Notes: a model not told the origin generated them from the letters alone. A DNA stretch of 33,331 nt from Pseudomonas avellanae BPIC 631 (GCF_000444135.1 NZ_ATDK01000082.1:1-33331), one strand, 5' to 3'; counted from the stretch's first letter, positions 7,561-17,548 are shown. Made by a program: numbers and translations.

Positions 7561-9114
7561 ATGTCAAACCACGCGATACCTGCGCGTCTTCAGTTGCGCC
7601 ATATCACCAAACGGTATCCCGGTTGCCTGGCCAACGATGCTGTCGACCTGACCATTCAGCCAGGCGAAATTCATGCTCTGCTGGGTGAGAACGGTGCTGG
7701 CAAAAGTACCTTGATGAAGATCATCTATGGCGTTACCCAGCCGGACGCCGGGTCGATCATCTGGCAAGGCCAGGGGCAGACCATGCGCAACCCGGCGCAG
7801 GCCAGAAGCCTTGGGATTGGCATGGTGTTCCAGCATTTCTCGCTGTTCGAGACCTTGAGCGTGGCGCAGAACATTGCGCTGGCGATGGGCGCGGCAGCCG
7901 GCACGCCCAGGCAACTGGAACCGCGTATTCGTGAGGTCTCGCAACGCTACGGCATGGCCGTGGAGCCCCAGCGTCTGGTGCACAGCCTGTCGATCGGCGA
8001 GCGGCAGAAAGTCGAAATCATTCGCTGCCTGATGCAGGACATTCGTCTGCTGATTCTCGACGAACCCACCTCGGTACTCACGCCTCAGGAAGCCGAAGAG
8101 CTGTTTGTCACCCTCAGGCACCTGGCCAGCGAAGGCTGCAGCATTCTGTTCATCAGCCATAAGCTGGGCGAAGTTCGCGCCTTGTGCCACAGCGCAACCG
8201 TGCTGCGTAACGGCAAGGTCTCCGGGCACTGTATTCCGGCCGAATGCTCCGATCTCGAGCTGGCACGATTGATGGTCGGCGATGCCGAGGGCCTGACCGC
8301 GCACTACGAAAAAGTCAGCGGCGGCGCGACATTTCTGCAGGTCGACAGACTGTCCTGGCACAACCCGGACCCGTTCGGCTGCTCCCTGAAAGATCTTAGC
8401 CTTGAGGTGTGCAGCGGCGAGATCGTCGGCATCGCGGGCGTGGCCGGCAACGGTCAGGATGAATTACTCGCACTGCTGAGCGGCGAACAAACGCTGCCCC
8501 CTGCGCAGGCGGCGACCCTGCGTTTTGCAGAGACACCAGTCGGCCACCTGCGCCCGGATGCCCGCCGCAAGCGTGGTCTGGCGTTTGTACCGGCCGAACG
8601 CCTGGGGCATGGCGCCGTGCCGGAATTGAGCCTGGCGGATAACGCCCTGCTCACCGCCTTCCAACAGGGGCTAGTGAGCAACGGCCTGATTCAACGCGGC
8701 AAGGTCCGTGCCCTGGCCGACGAAATCATTCGCCGCTTTGCCGTCAAGACGCCCGACGCACAGGCTCCGGCGCGCAGCCTGTCGGGCGGCAACCTGCAGA
8801 AATTCATTCTCGGTCGGGAAATTCTGCAAAACCCGAAACTGCTGATCGCGGCGCACCCGACCTGGGGCGTGGACGTGGGCGCAGCGGCGGCGATCCACCG
8901 GGCGCTGATCGCCTTGCGCGATGCGGGGGCGGCGATTCTGGTGATTTCCGAGGACCTGGACGAGCTGTTCCAGATCAGCGACCGACTCGCGGCCTTGAGC
9001 GGCGGCCAGCTTTCCGACCTGATCCCTACTGAACAGACCAGCACCGTACAGATCGGCGGCTGGATGGCGGGACAGTTCGATCATTCTCAAACCCAGGCCC
9101 ACACGCCGGGTTAA
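7561..9114 (+). CDS. Nucleoside-type ABC transporter, tandem ATP-binding protein
   Basis: 517 aa from MSNHAIPARL, with two fused ABC domains as in carbohydrate- and nucleoside-uptake ATPases. Domain 1 has Walker A GENGAGKST (42-50), signature LSIGERQK and Walker B LLILDEPTS. Domain 2 has a degenerate Walker A (GVAGNGQDE), signature LSGGNLQK and LLIAAHPTWGVDVGA. The degenerate second P-loop is normal for this family. The ATG at 7561 matches the N-terminus expected for the family; an upstream in-frame ATG at 7507 would overlap the sigma-54-like element. It is followed by two permease genes with 11-bp and overlapping junctions, clearly one operon. The matching BMP-type binding protein is encoded about 11 kb away, at 21858. 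It energises inner-membrane import of nucleosides or bases. Confidence 0.9.
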   Translation: MSNHAIPARLQLRHITKRYPGCLANDAVDLTIQPGEIHALLGENGAGKSTLMKIIYGVTQPDAGSIIWQGQGQTMRNPAQARSLGIGMVFQHFSLFETLSVAQNIALAMGAAAGTPRQLEPRIREVSQRYGMAVEPQRLVHSLSIGERQKVEIIRCLMQDIRLLILDEPTSVLTPQEAEELFVTLRHLASEGCSILFISHKLGEVRALCHSATVLRNGKVSGHCIPAECSDLELARLMVGDAEGLTAHYEKVSGGATFLQVDRLSWHNPDPFGCSLKDLSLEVCSGEIVGIAGVAGNGQDELLALLSGEQTLPPAQAATLRFAETPVGHLRPDARRKRGLAFVPAERLGHGAVPELSLADNALLTAFQQGLVSNGLIQRGKVRALADEIIRRFAVKTPDAQAPARSLSGGNLQKFILGREILQNPKLLIAAHPTWGVDVGAAAAIHRALIALRDAGAAILVISEDLDELFQISDRLAALSGGQLSDLIPTEQTSTVQIGGWMAGQFDHSQTQAHTPG

Positions 9115-9125
9115 CGGAGTAAAAC

Positions 9126-10226
9126 ATGCTGCTTTCTCTGGAACCGCGCGGCCAGCAATCGCGCGCCATGTTGTGGTGCTCGCCGCTGCTGGCTGCCGTC
9201 CTGACGCTGATCTGCGGCTCGCTGCTGTTCATCGGCCTGGGGCTGAACCCGTGGGTGACGCTGCACACCCTGTTGATCGCACCGGTCAGCGATCTTTATG
9301 GGCTGTCGGAACTGATGGTCAAGACGTTGCCGATTCTGCTGTGTGCGCTGGGGCTGGCGGTTGCCTATCAGGCACGCATCTGGAACATCGGCGCCGAAGG
9401 CCAATTGTTGCTCGGTGCGCTGGCGGGCAGTGCCGTGGCGGTGAATATCATCGAGATGGAAAGCCGCTGGGCACTGGTGATGGTGCTGTTGGCCGGGACG
9501 CTGGCCGGTGCCGCCTGGGCAGGCGTGACGGCGTGGTTGCGGACTCACTTCAATGCCAATGAAATTCTTACCAGCATCATGCTCAACTACATTGCCCTCA
9601 ACCTGCTGCTATATTTCGTGCATGGCCCGCTGAAAGATCCTGCCGGCATGAACTTCCCGGAGTCCGCGACCTTTGGCGACGCCAGCCGTCTGCCGCTGTT
9701 GATGGAGGATGGCCGCGCGCACATAGGCGTGTATTTCGCGCTGTTCGCGCTGGTCGCGGTCTGGGTGTTGCTGCAACGCAGCTTTGTCGGCTTCCAGATC
9801 AAGGTGCTGGGCCTGGACAAGCGAGCGGCTGGCTTCGTCGGCTTTCGCGAGAAACGCCTGGTGTGGCTGGCGCTGTTGATCAGTGGCGCGCTGGCCGGGC
9901 TGGCGGGTGTGTCGGAAGTCGCCGGCCCGATTGGCCAACTGGTGCCGCAGGTTTCGCCGGGTTACGGCTATGCCGCAATCACCGTGGCCTTTCTCGGTCG
10001 CCTCAACCCCATCGGCATTCTGTTCTCCAGCCTGCTGATCGCCCTGCTGTATCTGGGCGGCGAAAGCGCGCAAATGACCCTGAACCTGCCGTTGGCCATC
10101 ACCCAGTTGTTTCAAGGGATGATGCTGTTCTTCCTGCTCGCCTGCGATGTGCTGATCCTCTACCGGCCGCGCCTGAAACTGCACTGGGCCAAGCGCCAGA
10201 TGACACCCGTCACAGGAGCCGCATGA
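9126..10226 (+). CDS. Nucleoside-type ABC transporter permease 1
   Basis: 366 aa, about 10 membrane spans. It is a BPD_transp_2 family permease with the landmark AYQARIWNIGAEGQLLLGAL around residues 80-99, like YufP and other partners of BMP-family binding proteins. It starts 11 bp after the ATPase stop, with GGAG at the end of the ATPase gene as ribosome site. Its stop overlaps the next permease start (ATGA at 10223-10226), indicating translational coupling. The two permeases form the membrane channel of the purine nucleoside importer. Confidence 0.9.
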   Translation: MLLSLEPRGQQSRAMLWCSPLLAAVLTLICGSLLFIGLGLNPWVTLHTLLIAPVSDLYGLSELMVKTLPILLCALGLAVAYQARIWNIGAEGQLLLGALAGSAVAVNIIEMESRWALVMVLLAGTLAGAAWAGVTAWLRTHFNANEILTSIMLNYIALNLLLYFVHGPLKDPAGMNFPESATFGDASRLPLLMEDGRAHIGVYFALFALVAVWVLLQRSFVGFQIKVLGLDKRAAGFVGFREKRLVWLALLISGALAGLAGVSEVAGPIGQLVPQVSPGYGYAAITVAFLGRLNPIGILFSSLLIALLYLGGESAQMTLNLPLAITQLFQGMMLFFLLACDVLILYRPRLKLHWAKRQMTPVTGAA

Positions 10227-11152
10227 TGGATATCGACCTGCTGAGCAATATTTTCTACGCCATGGTCCGTTGCGGCACGCCGTTGCTGCTGGTCGCACTG
10301 GGCGAACTCATTTGCGAGAAAAGCGGCGTAATCAACCTGGGTCAGGAAGGCATGATGCTGTTCGGGGCGGTGATCGGTTTCATCGTCGCCCTGAGCACCG
10401 GCAATCTGTGGCTGGGCGTCTTGCTGGCGATGTTGGCGGGCATGTTGCTCTCAGCCTTGTTCGCGCTGGTGGCGCTGGTGTTCAACGCCAATCAGGTCGC
10501 GACCGGGCTGGCGCTGACTATTTTTGGTGTCGGGCTTTCAAGCTTCGTGGGTGCTGCCTGGGTCGGCAAACCGCTCAGTGGTTTCGAGCCGGTGGCCATC
10601 CCCTTCCTCAGCGATATCCCGCTGATCGGCCGCATGCTGTTTGCCCAGGACCTGCTGGTCTACCTGTCTTTTGCGCTATTCGCGCTGGTGGCCTGGGCGC
10701 TGCTGAAAAGCCGCGTGGGGCTGATCATCCAGGCGGTCGGCGAAAACCCGGACGCAGCCAGCGCAATGGGCCTGCCGGTATTGCGGGTCCGCACACTCGC
10801 GGTATTGTTCGGCGGCGCGATGGCCGGGCTGGCCGGGGCTTACCTGTCGCTGGCCTACACACCGATGTGGGCCGAAAACATGAGCGCCGGACGTGGCTGG
10901 ATTGCCTTGGCGCTGGTGGTGTTCGCCAGCTGGCGAGTCTGGCGCCTGCTGCTCGGCGCCTACCTGTTCGGCCTCGCCAGCATTCTGCACCTGGTGGCAC
11001 AAGGCATCGGCCTGGCGATCCCGTCCAACCTGCTGGCGATGCTGCCTTACGTGGCTACCATCATCGTCCTCGTTCTGCTCTCCCGCGACGCCCTGCGCAC
11101 CCGACTGTACGCGCCGGTTTCGCTGGGCCAGCCGTGGCGGGCGGGGCATTGA
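10223..11152 (+). CDS. Nucleoside-type ABC transporter permease 2
   Basis: 309 aa from MMDIDLLSNI. The reading frame is open far upstream, but this start is chosen for its ATGA overlap with permease 1, the ACAGGAG ribosome site at 10212-10218 and homology-like alignment. About 8-9 membrane spans, with the family motif GVINLGQEGMMLFGAVIG near residues 36-53, as in YufQ-type permeases. It is the last transporter gene of the operon. A palindromic REP-like element lies within 30 bp of its stop and may protect or end the transcript. Confidence 0.9.
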   Translation: MMDIDLLSNIFYAMVRCGTPLLLVALGELICEKSGVINLGQEGMMLFGAVIGFIVALSTGNLWLGVLLAMLAGMLLSALFALVALVFNANQVATGLALTIFGVGLSSFVGAAWVGKPLSGFEPVAIPFLSDIPLIGRMLFAQDLLVYLSFALFALVAWALLKSRVGLIIQAVGENPDAASAMGLPVLRVRTLAVLFGGAMAGLAGAYLSLAYTPMWAENMSAGRGWIALALVVFASWRVWRLLLGAYLFGLASILHLVAQGIGLAIPSNLLAMLPYVATIIVLVLLSRDALRTRLYAPVSLGQPWRAGH

Positions 11153-11176
11153 GGGGGCTTCAAGTTTTGACTATCG

Positions 11177-11266
11177 TGCGACGCTCTGCGTCGCATGCCG
11201 TTCTGGACGCTCTGCGTCCAATCGCTGATGAGCGGCGCAGCGCAGATCTGTGACGCGGAGCGTCAC
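11177..11266. repeat. REP-like palindromic repeat cluster (three hairpins)
   Basis: Three short palindromes: TGCGACGC-TCT-GCGTCGCA (11177-11195), TGGACGC-TCT-GCGTCCA (11204-11220) and GTGACGC-GGA-GCGTCAC (11250-11266). The first two with their spacer form a 44-bp unit that recurs in reverse orientation at 33069-33112. The rest of 11153-11438 shows no gene. Confidence 0.85.
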
Positions 11267-11438
11267 CCCAGGCGTTCCGACGCTGGAGCGTGCGCAACGA
11301 TAATCCCGACGTTGAACGTTTCTGGCTGACAGAGATTCCAACACTTCATAGGCAGGAGTACGCTGCAAGGTCGAAACTGTCGAGAGGCGTGCTGGCCCTG
11401 CCATGGAATCTGTCTCTCAATCTGCCAAGGAATCCTTC

Positions 11439-12128
11439 ATGACCACTACCAAAAAAACCGCCCTCATCATCGGTGCATCGCGTGGCCTCGGGCTTGGGCT
11501 GGTTCAACGCTTGACCGAGCAGGGCTGGCAGGTCACCGCCACCGTGCGTGATCCGCAAAACGCTGAAAACCTCAGGGCCGTTGACGGCGTTCGGATCGAA
11601 ACGCTGGATATGGACGAAACCGCTTCGCTGGAAGTGCTGATCCAGAAGCTGCGCGGCGAGGTGTTCGACGTGCTGTTCGTCAATGCCGGGATCACCGGCC
11701 CCACGCATCAGAGCGCGGCGCAGTCGACTGCGGCCGAGCTTGGCCAGTTGTTCCTGACCAATGCGGTTGCGCCGATTCGGCTGGCCGAGCGCTTCATCGG
11801 GCAGATCCGTCCGGGTACCGGTGTGCTGGCGTTCATGAGTTCGTGGCTGGGCAGCGTTGCCTGCCCGGATGGCGCAGAACTGGCGTTGTACAAAGCCAGC
11901 AAAGCGGCGCTCAACTCGATGACCAACACCTTTGTCAGCCAGCTGGGCGAAAGCCGTCCGACCGTGTTGTCGATGCATCCGGGTTGGGTGAAGACCGACA
12001 TGGGCGGCGATAACGCGGCCATCGACGTGCTGACCAGTACCACCGGCCTTGTAGAGCAGCTCAACGCCTACGCCGGCAAAGGCGGGCATCACTTTATCGA
12101 TTACCAGGGCAAGGCGATTGCCTGGTAA
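11439..12128 (+). CDS. Short-chain dehydrogenase/reductase
   Basis: 229 aa from MTTTKKTALI. The ATG at 11439 is favoured because AAGGA stands 8 bp ahead and the Rossmann motif then begins at residue 11. Classical SDR features are IGASRGLGLG (11-20), NAG (82-84), a catalytic serine at 134-135 and YKASK with Tyr151 and Lys155. It is an NAD(P)-dependent oxidoreductase of unknown substrate, shorter than many SDRs but complete, resembling the C-factor/CsgA-like group. It lies between the nucleoside permeases and 8-oxoguanine deaminase on the same strand, but REP repeats separate it from the former and a hairpin from the latter. I see no firm link to purines. Confidence 0.85.
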   Translation: MTTTKKTALIIGASRGLGLGLVQRLTEQGWQVTATVRDPQNAENLRAVDGVRIETLDMDETASLEVLIQKLRGEVFDVLFVNAGITGPTHQSAAQSTAAELGQLFLTNAVAPIRLAERFIGQIRPGTGVLAFMSSWLGSVACPDGAELALYKASKAALNSMTNTFVSQLGESRPTVLSMHPGWVKTDMGGDNAAIDVLTSTTGLVEQLNAYAGKGGHHFIDYQGKAIAW

Positions 12129-12156
12129 CCGGCTGCTCAACTAAAATCATCGCCCT

Positions 12157-12182
12157 TCGCCGGGGCGCATTTTCCCCGGCGA
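12157..12182 (+). terminator. Strong hairpin after the SDR gene
   Basis: TCGCCGGGG (12157-12165) and CCCCGGCGA (12174-12182) form a perfect 9-bp stem with an 8-nt loop, 28 bp after the SDR stop. No U-tract follows, so termination is probable but not certain. Confidence 0.5.
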
Positions 12183-12251
12183 CCCTGGATCAGCAGACAG
12201 GGCAACACTGAGCTGGCTAACCCTGAACCTGTCTTTCAGAGGAGCCGGCCC

Positions 12252-13607
12252 ATGCCTGCTACCCGTATCTGGTTGAAAAACCCCCTTGCTGTATTTACCG
12301 CCAATGACCTGGACGCCCGCGGCGGTCTGGTGATCGAAGATGGCGTCATCACCGAGCTGCTGGCTGCCGGGCAGCAACCTTCATTGCCCTGCACAGAGTC
12401 GTTCGATGCCTGCGAGCATGTGTTGCTGCCAGGCTTGATCAACACCCATCACCACTTCTATCAAACACTGACCCGCGCCTGGGCGCCGGTGGTCAATCAG
12501 CCGTTGTTCCCATGGCTCAAAACCCTGTATCCGGTCTGGGCGCGCCTGACGCCGGAAAAACTGGCCGTGGCCAGCAAGGTTGCATTGGCTGAGTTGTTGC
12601 TGTCGGGCTGCACGACGGCTGCCGACCACCACTACCTGTTCCCCGATGGGCTGGAACACGCCATCGATGTTCAGGTGCAAAGCGTGCGCGAACTGGGCAT
12701 GCGCGCGATGCTGACGCGTGGTTCGATGAGCCTTGGCGAGGCCGATGGAGGTTTGCCACCCCAGCAAACCGTGCAACAGGGCGAGGTGATTCTGGCCGAC
12801 AGTCAGCGCCTGATAGAGACGTATCACGAGCGCGGTAACGGTGCGCAGATTCAGATCGCACTGGCGCCCTGCTCGCCCTTTTCGGTCACTCCGCAGATCA
12901 TGGCCGAGAGCGCGGCCCTGGCAGAAAAACTCGACGTGCGCCTGCACACGCATCTAGCCGAAACCCTTGATGAAGAGGACTTCTGCCTGCAACGTTTCGG
13001 CCTGCGTACCGTGGATTATCTGGACAGCGTAGGCTGGCTCGGCCCGCGCACCTGGCTGGCCCACGGCATTCACTTCAACCCAGACGAAATCGCCCGCCTC
13101 GGCGCTGCGGGCACCGGCGTCTGTCACTGCCCAAGCTCGAACATGCGCCTGGCCTCCGGCATTTGCCCGACCCTGGACCTGATCGCTGCAGGCGCGCCGC
13201 TTGGCCTTGGCGTGGACGGCTCGGCGTCCAACGATGCCTCGAACATGATCCTCGAAACCCGTCAGGCGCTATACCTGCAACGCCTGCGCTATGGCGCGGA
13301 AAAAATCACCCCACAGTTAGTGCTCGGCTGGGCGACCAAGGGCTCGGCGCAGCTGTTGGGCCGCACTGATATCGGCGAACTGGCAGTGGGTAAACAGGCT
13401 GATCTGGCATTTTTCAAACTCGATGAACTGCGCTTCTCCGGCAGCCACGATCCGCTCTCAGCGCTGTTGCTGTGCGGTGCAGACCGTGCGGATCGGGTGA
13501 TGATTGCAGGGCAATGGCGAGTGATCGACGGGCAGGTCGAGGGGCTGGATATCAAGCAACTGATCGCCGATCACCGCCAGGCGGCGCGGGAGTTGATTCA
13601 GGGCTGA
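12252..13607 (+). CDS. 8-oxoguanine deaminase
   Basis: 451 aa metal-dependent amidohydrolase. Zinc ligands and catalytic residues are visible: HxH within THHHFYQ (His66, His68), HTHLAET (His234, Glu237), HGIHF (His271) and VDGSASND (Asp322). The overall sequence matches, from memory, the Pseudomonas enzyme family typified by P. aeruginosa PA0142. That family deaminates 8-oxoguanine to urate and also acts on isocytosine-like bases, unlike guanine deaminase. A GAGGAG ribosome site precedes the ATG. It acts in the cytoplasm and its product, urate, feeds ureide breakdown. Its place downstream of a nucleoside importer fits salvage of oxidised purines. ATZ/TRZ-type annotation is the common alternative label. 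Confidence 0.85.
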   Translation: MPATRIWLKNPLAVFTANDLDARGGLVIEDGVITELLAAGQQPSLPCTESFDACEHVLLPGLINTHHHFYQTLTRAWAPVVNQPLFPWLKTLYPVWARLTPEKLAVASKVALAELLLSGCTTAADHHYLFPDGLEHAIDVQVQSVRELGMRAMLTRGSMSLGEADGGLPPQQTVQQGEVILADSQRLIETYHERGNGAQIQIALAPCSPFSVTPQIMAESAALAEKLDVRLHTHLAETLDEEDFCLQRFGLRTVDYLDSVGWLGPRTWLAHGIHFNPDEIARLGAAGTGVCHCPSSNMRLASGICPTLDLIAAGAPLGLGVDGSASNDASNMILETRQALYLQRLRYGAEKITPQLVLGWATKGSAQLLGRTDIGELAVGKQADLAFFKLDELRFSGSHDPLSALLLCGADRADRVMIAGQWRVIDGQVEGLDIKQLIADHRQAARELIQG

Positions 13608-13701
13608 GTGATAGACCTGCAACGACATGACGTAGTGGCTGCACGGCATGATATCGATCCGCTAGAGTAGCGCCTCTCCTTCGGTTGACAGGTAAGCCTG
13701 C

Positions 13702-16147
13702 GTGTCTAATTCCCACGAAGATGAAAGCATCTGGCGACTGCTGTTTGAACTGGTCAGAATCCTGCTCGGCGTCGGCGGCAGCCTGCTGATATTGGTGGGG
13801 CCGGCGGTGCTGATGACGCTGTCGCCGCCGTGGTGGGGCGTTATTGCGGTCATCGGAGGTGCTGCCTTGACTGGCTTGTGCAGCGCAATGAAATGGTTGC
13901 GCCTTGCGGATAACCTTTCCGTGGTCACGTCCAGTGCACTGCTCGGTCTGGCACTGAGCCTTGGGCTGGCGTTGCCCAATTACTGGAACGTGCTCGCGGC
14001 CCTGGTCACCTTTGTCGGCGGCCTGGTGCTGATTGGAATGTGGGAACGCAAGCTGGGTTTCGTCTCGCGAGCAGACAGAATCGCGCCGCAGTCTCACGGC
14101 AGCGGCCCCAGCGCATGGGGCGGCCAGCAACCACAAACGACGCCGGAAGGTGAACCGATTCGCACCTTCAACATGAGCGAAATCGCCATGGGCGGCCCGG
14201 TCTACGTCAGTTACCTGTTCCCGGACGGCGTGCTGCTGCAAGGCATCGGAACATCGGCCTTTTTTTCCAGTGATGGCCGGTACTTCGCCGCCACCGTGCC
14301 TTCCAGACAGCAATGGGGATTGATCATTCTCGACCGTCAGGAGCGTCGGGTTTATCGCTGTGCCAACGACTTTTTCTGGGAGCTGGATGAGTTCACCGAA
14401 ACCGATCTGCGCGGCCGCGTCAGCCCCCTGGTCGATAACCGCGCATCCAGCTTCAACCTGACGGAGCTATTGAAGACCGCTCAGGCAGTAGACCTGATAC
14501 CTGTCGCCGACCTGTGGCTAGAACCCGACTCGATGCCCGACAACCTGGCCGAGCCGCATATCGAGCAAATCGGCCCCCAAACCAGGCACCGTATCGACGG
14601 CAGCCTGCGCTTGCCCGACCGCCTGCGTAATCTGGAGCAACCGCTGGTGGGCCTGCACCACCCGATGTATCAACTGAGCCTGGACGGTCGCGAAACCGAT
14701 CTGTTGCTTCACGCAGACTCCGCAGTGGTCTGGCGCGCCGACGGCAAGGCACTCTGCATCGTTGCGCGGCGCGTGAATGAGGAAACCGCCCGACACTGGC
14801 TGGCAGGCGTTGACAACACCGTGGGTCGTCAGCAGCCGGGAGACTTCGCTCAATTGGGACAAGCCACTGGCGCTGGATAACCATCACCTGAGAATCGAGG
14901 GTTATCTGGCGTTCGAGATTCCTGATCGAGGTCGCTATGGCTACAGCCTGAACTGCATACACGGCGACTTTGACATTCAGACCGGTCACGACGCGCGGGG
15001 CCGGGCGCAGTCAGCCGAGCGCAAGCTGACGCCCCTTCAGTTGGTGACTCCGCTGGCCCGTGAAGGCGCTGATGAGCGCGAACGTGGCCTCAGCGACATC
15101 GAATCAGAACCCCTGCTCGGCAATCTGCGGGCCCGGCTGAGCTGGCAAAGGGACAACAGCGATGATCTGGGCGGTTACCGCTGCCGGATCGGCGACTGGG
15201 CGCTGCCAGGGTTGTGGCTGCTCGACCACCGGGTCAGCGACTGCACGCGTTATCTGGCGTTGATCCCGTTCGCCGACCACCCGGCTAGCGCTGCCAAGGT
15301 CGTGGTGGTCGATACGCTCAAGCGCCAGTGCCTCGACAGCCCGCCAATGAACGTGGTGAATGTGCTGGATTTCCGGGAGGGCAAACTTCTCGTCACGCGA
15401 GTGGCGGGACGGCTGAAGGAGGACAGCACCAGCACACCCCTACAGCGCTTCGACCTGCCCGCGCCGCCGGTGGGCAAAGCGGCAGGTTTTTGCACGTATC
15501 GTGAAGGCTCCAAACCGTATTACCAGACCGTTGAGCTGGCCGTCGAAGACACAGGCATGCGCCTGTTACCGAAATGGCGAACGGTGCGCACCCCTCAGGC
15601 CGCCAATGCCGATGGCGATTTCGTCCAGCCCGCACCGGACGGCAGCGATGCAGCGTGGTTTTTCGGCTTTGAAACCGAATACGCCGAAAGCAGTTGGCTG
15701 CGCAGTGGTTCAGGTCGATTGGGCGGCCACTTGCTGACAGCCTCAGGGTGCGCACTCAAAGACCTCGCGCCATCGGCAAGCTGGTCACCCGATGCCCGCT
15801 ACCTGGCCCTGACCCGCATGAATGCCGATATGCCAAATACCTGGGAAGTGTTGTTGCTGGACGTCGAGCAGCGAACACTGCGGACCTGGCCTTACTCGCC
15901 GGGCAACCGGCCGCAGTTTGAACAATTCGACAGTGCGCGCCTGGAAGTGCGTGCGTTCGAGAGCGATTACGAAGCGAGTGATTCCACCGACCAAGGGCGA
16001 GTGGCTGCACTCAAGCTGAAGGCCTTGTTGGCACTGCCCGCCATTGCACTTGTTGAACAGGACGGGCTCTGGTTGATGCCTGGCCAGGAAGGCGATGCAG
16101 CCCTGTGGCGAATGCTCGACAGGAGCCCGTTGGCCTGCAGCTCGTGA
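13702..16147 (+). pseudogene. Large membrane-anchored protein with TolB-like region, broken by a +1 frameshift
   Basis: Two overlapping frames together encode about 814 aa. Frame one starts at GTG 13702 (MSNSHEDES) and ends at 14880. Frame two carries on to 16147. Sequence after WLAGVDNTV resumes sensibly as VSSRETSLNWDKPLAL in the second frame. One extra G in the GGG at 14823-14825 explains the shift: removing it restores one continuous reading frame. The N-terminus has about four hydrophobic helices (roughly residues 10-32, 36-55, 73-92, 95-115). The remainder is soluble and rich in Trp and Asp. A stretch near the C-terminus, SASWSPDARYLALTR, followed by WEVLLLDVEQRTLRTW, resembles TolB/WD-type beta-propeller repeats. 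I do not recognise the family. The gene may be truly disrupted, or the extra base may be a sequencing error. Confidence 0.7.
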
Positions 16148-16204
16148 CGATCCGCGTCAGCAATCTGCAGGCGGGCGTGTCGCGACTCAAGGCCGATGGT
16201 GCAA

Positions 16205-17302
16205 TCAGAGCCCCAGACACGACAGCATGATGAACGTCGCGAACAGCACGAAGTGGGTCATGCCTTCGATGGCGTTGGTTTCGCCGTCATTAAGGTTAAT
16301 GGCGGACACCAGCAGGGTGATGAAAATCATCACGGTCTGCACCGGGGTCATGGCCATCTGGAACGGCTGGCCACTGTAAAGCGCCATCGCTTCCATGACC
16401 GGAACGGTCAGGATCACGGTGGACAGCGACGCACCCAACGCGATATTGACCACCGACTGCATGCGGTTGGCGAGTGCTGCGCGCAAGGCGGTCAGAATCT
16501 CCGGTGCAGCAGAAATGGCGGCGACCAGAATAGCGGTCATGACCGGTGGCGCGCCCGTGCCCTCCAGCCCCAGATCGACGGTCTTGGACATCACCTCGGC
16601 CAGCGCGCCGATCACCACCACGCCTGTGATCAACGTGGCGATGGAGCGGGTCAGGTTGACCGGCTCGGCATGCTCTTCTGCCTGATCCGAGCCCTGACGC
16701 TTTTTCTTTTCCGGGTAGCTGTAGCTGAAAAAGTAGCTGTGCGGGCCGACCTGCATACGCAGGAACAAGGTGTAGAGCAGAATCATTGCGCCGATGGTGA
16801 ACGCCGAATAGATCTTCCAGTCACCCTTGGGAATGAACTCGGGCACCACCATCGACACGCCCATGGCGGTGAGAATCATCACGCTGTAGGTGCGTGCCGA
16901 ATCATCGTTATACGACTGCTCGCCGTGCTTGATACCACCCATCAGCGCGGCCAGGCCGAGGATGCCGTTGATGTCGAGCATCACCGCCGAGTAAATCGTG
17001 TCACGCACCAGCGTCGGCGATGGCTCGTTGCTCATCATGATCGCCAGGATCACCACTTCGACCAGCACCGCAGAGAGCGTGAGGATCATCGTGCCGTAAG
17101 GGTCACCGACCTTTTCCGCGAGCATTTCGGCGTGGTGGGCAACGCGCATCGACGCGCAGACGATAAAGCCAACCAGCGCCAGCCCGGAGACCAATGCGAC
17201 GACCTGACCGTTGCCCAGCAACACATGCTCCAGCGGATAGGCGACAAACATGGCGATGATTGCCAGCAGCAGAAACTTTTCTTGCTTGAGCAATGCGCCC
17301 AT
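16205..17302 (-). CDS. chaA: ChaA-type calcium (sodium)/proton antiporter
   Basis: 365 aa from MGALLKQEKF, essentially the length of E. coli ChaA. The ATG at 17302 has a GGAGGA ribosome site. Eleven or so membrane spans are split by a charged loop (PEKKKRQGSDQAEEHAEP, about 195-212). Paired acidic repeats typical of cation/Ca exchangers are visible: LSAVLVEVVILAIM in the first half and AAISAAPEILTALRAALANR in the second. It exports Ca2+, Na+ or K+ in exchange for protons across the inner membrane. It is convergent with the frameshifted gene and divergent from the fec-like operon, with no functional link to either. Confidence 0.85.
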   Translation of the reverse strand: MGALLKQEKFLLLAIIAMFVAYPLEHVLLGNGQVVALVSGLALVGFIVCASMRVAHHAEMLAEKVGDPYGTMILTLSAVLVEVVILAIMMSNEPSPTLVRDTIYSAVMLDINGILGLAALMGGIKHGEQSYNDDSARTYSVMILTAMGVSMVVPEFIPKGDWKIYSAFTIGAMILLYTLFLRMQVGPHSYFFSYSYPEKKKRQGSDQAEEHAEPVNLTRSIATLITGVVVIGALAEVMSKTVDLGLEGTGAPPVMTAILVAAISAAPEILTALRAALANRMQSVVNIALGASLSTVILTVPVMEAMALYSGQPFQMAMTPVQTVMIFITLLVSAINLNDGETNAIEGMTHFVLFATFIMLSCLGL

Positions 17303-17548
17303 AACTTCCTCCAAAACCTTGCGACACATCGTCGCGGATGCTCATGACCGTGCCTGTCATTGAAGCGGTTGAGAGTGCGGTGTGTGACAAAAGGTTTCAA
17401 CAAATGACCTGAATGAGAACTGCACCCACGCGTAAATGACTTTTGATCCCGCCGTCACGATGTGAAATAGTGCCCGCCGTTTTCTTCGCGCCTTTTCTGG
17501 CGCGTCTGTTTTTCACGATTCAGCTTCTGTTTAGAAAGGACATTCGCC

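Noticed and set aside
9863..10222. Upstream extension of permease 2
   Set aside because: The extra 120 codons lie inside permease 1 in another frame. The ATGA overlap at 10223 with a good ribosome site is the clear start.
14823..14825. Programmed frameshift at the break in the large gene
   Set aside because: The site is not a slippery heptamer and no downstream stimulatory structure is evident. A simple one-base insertion or read error explains it.
16196..17347. A 383-codon plus-strand open frame opposite chaA
   Set aside because: It is rich in His, Gln, Arg and Asp, the typical antisense shadow of a membrane protein gene in GC-rich DNA. The minus strand gives a full ChaA protein.
17411..17425. 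Possible Fur half-site (GAATGAGAAC) upstream of fecB
   Set aside because: Only one half resembles the Fur consensus and the inverted half is missing, so it is not listed as a feature.
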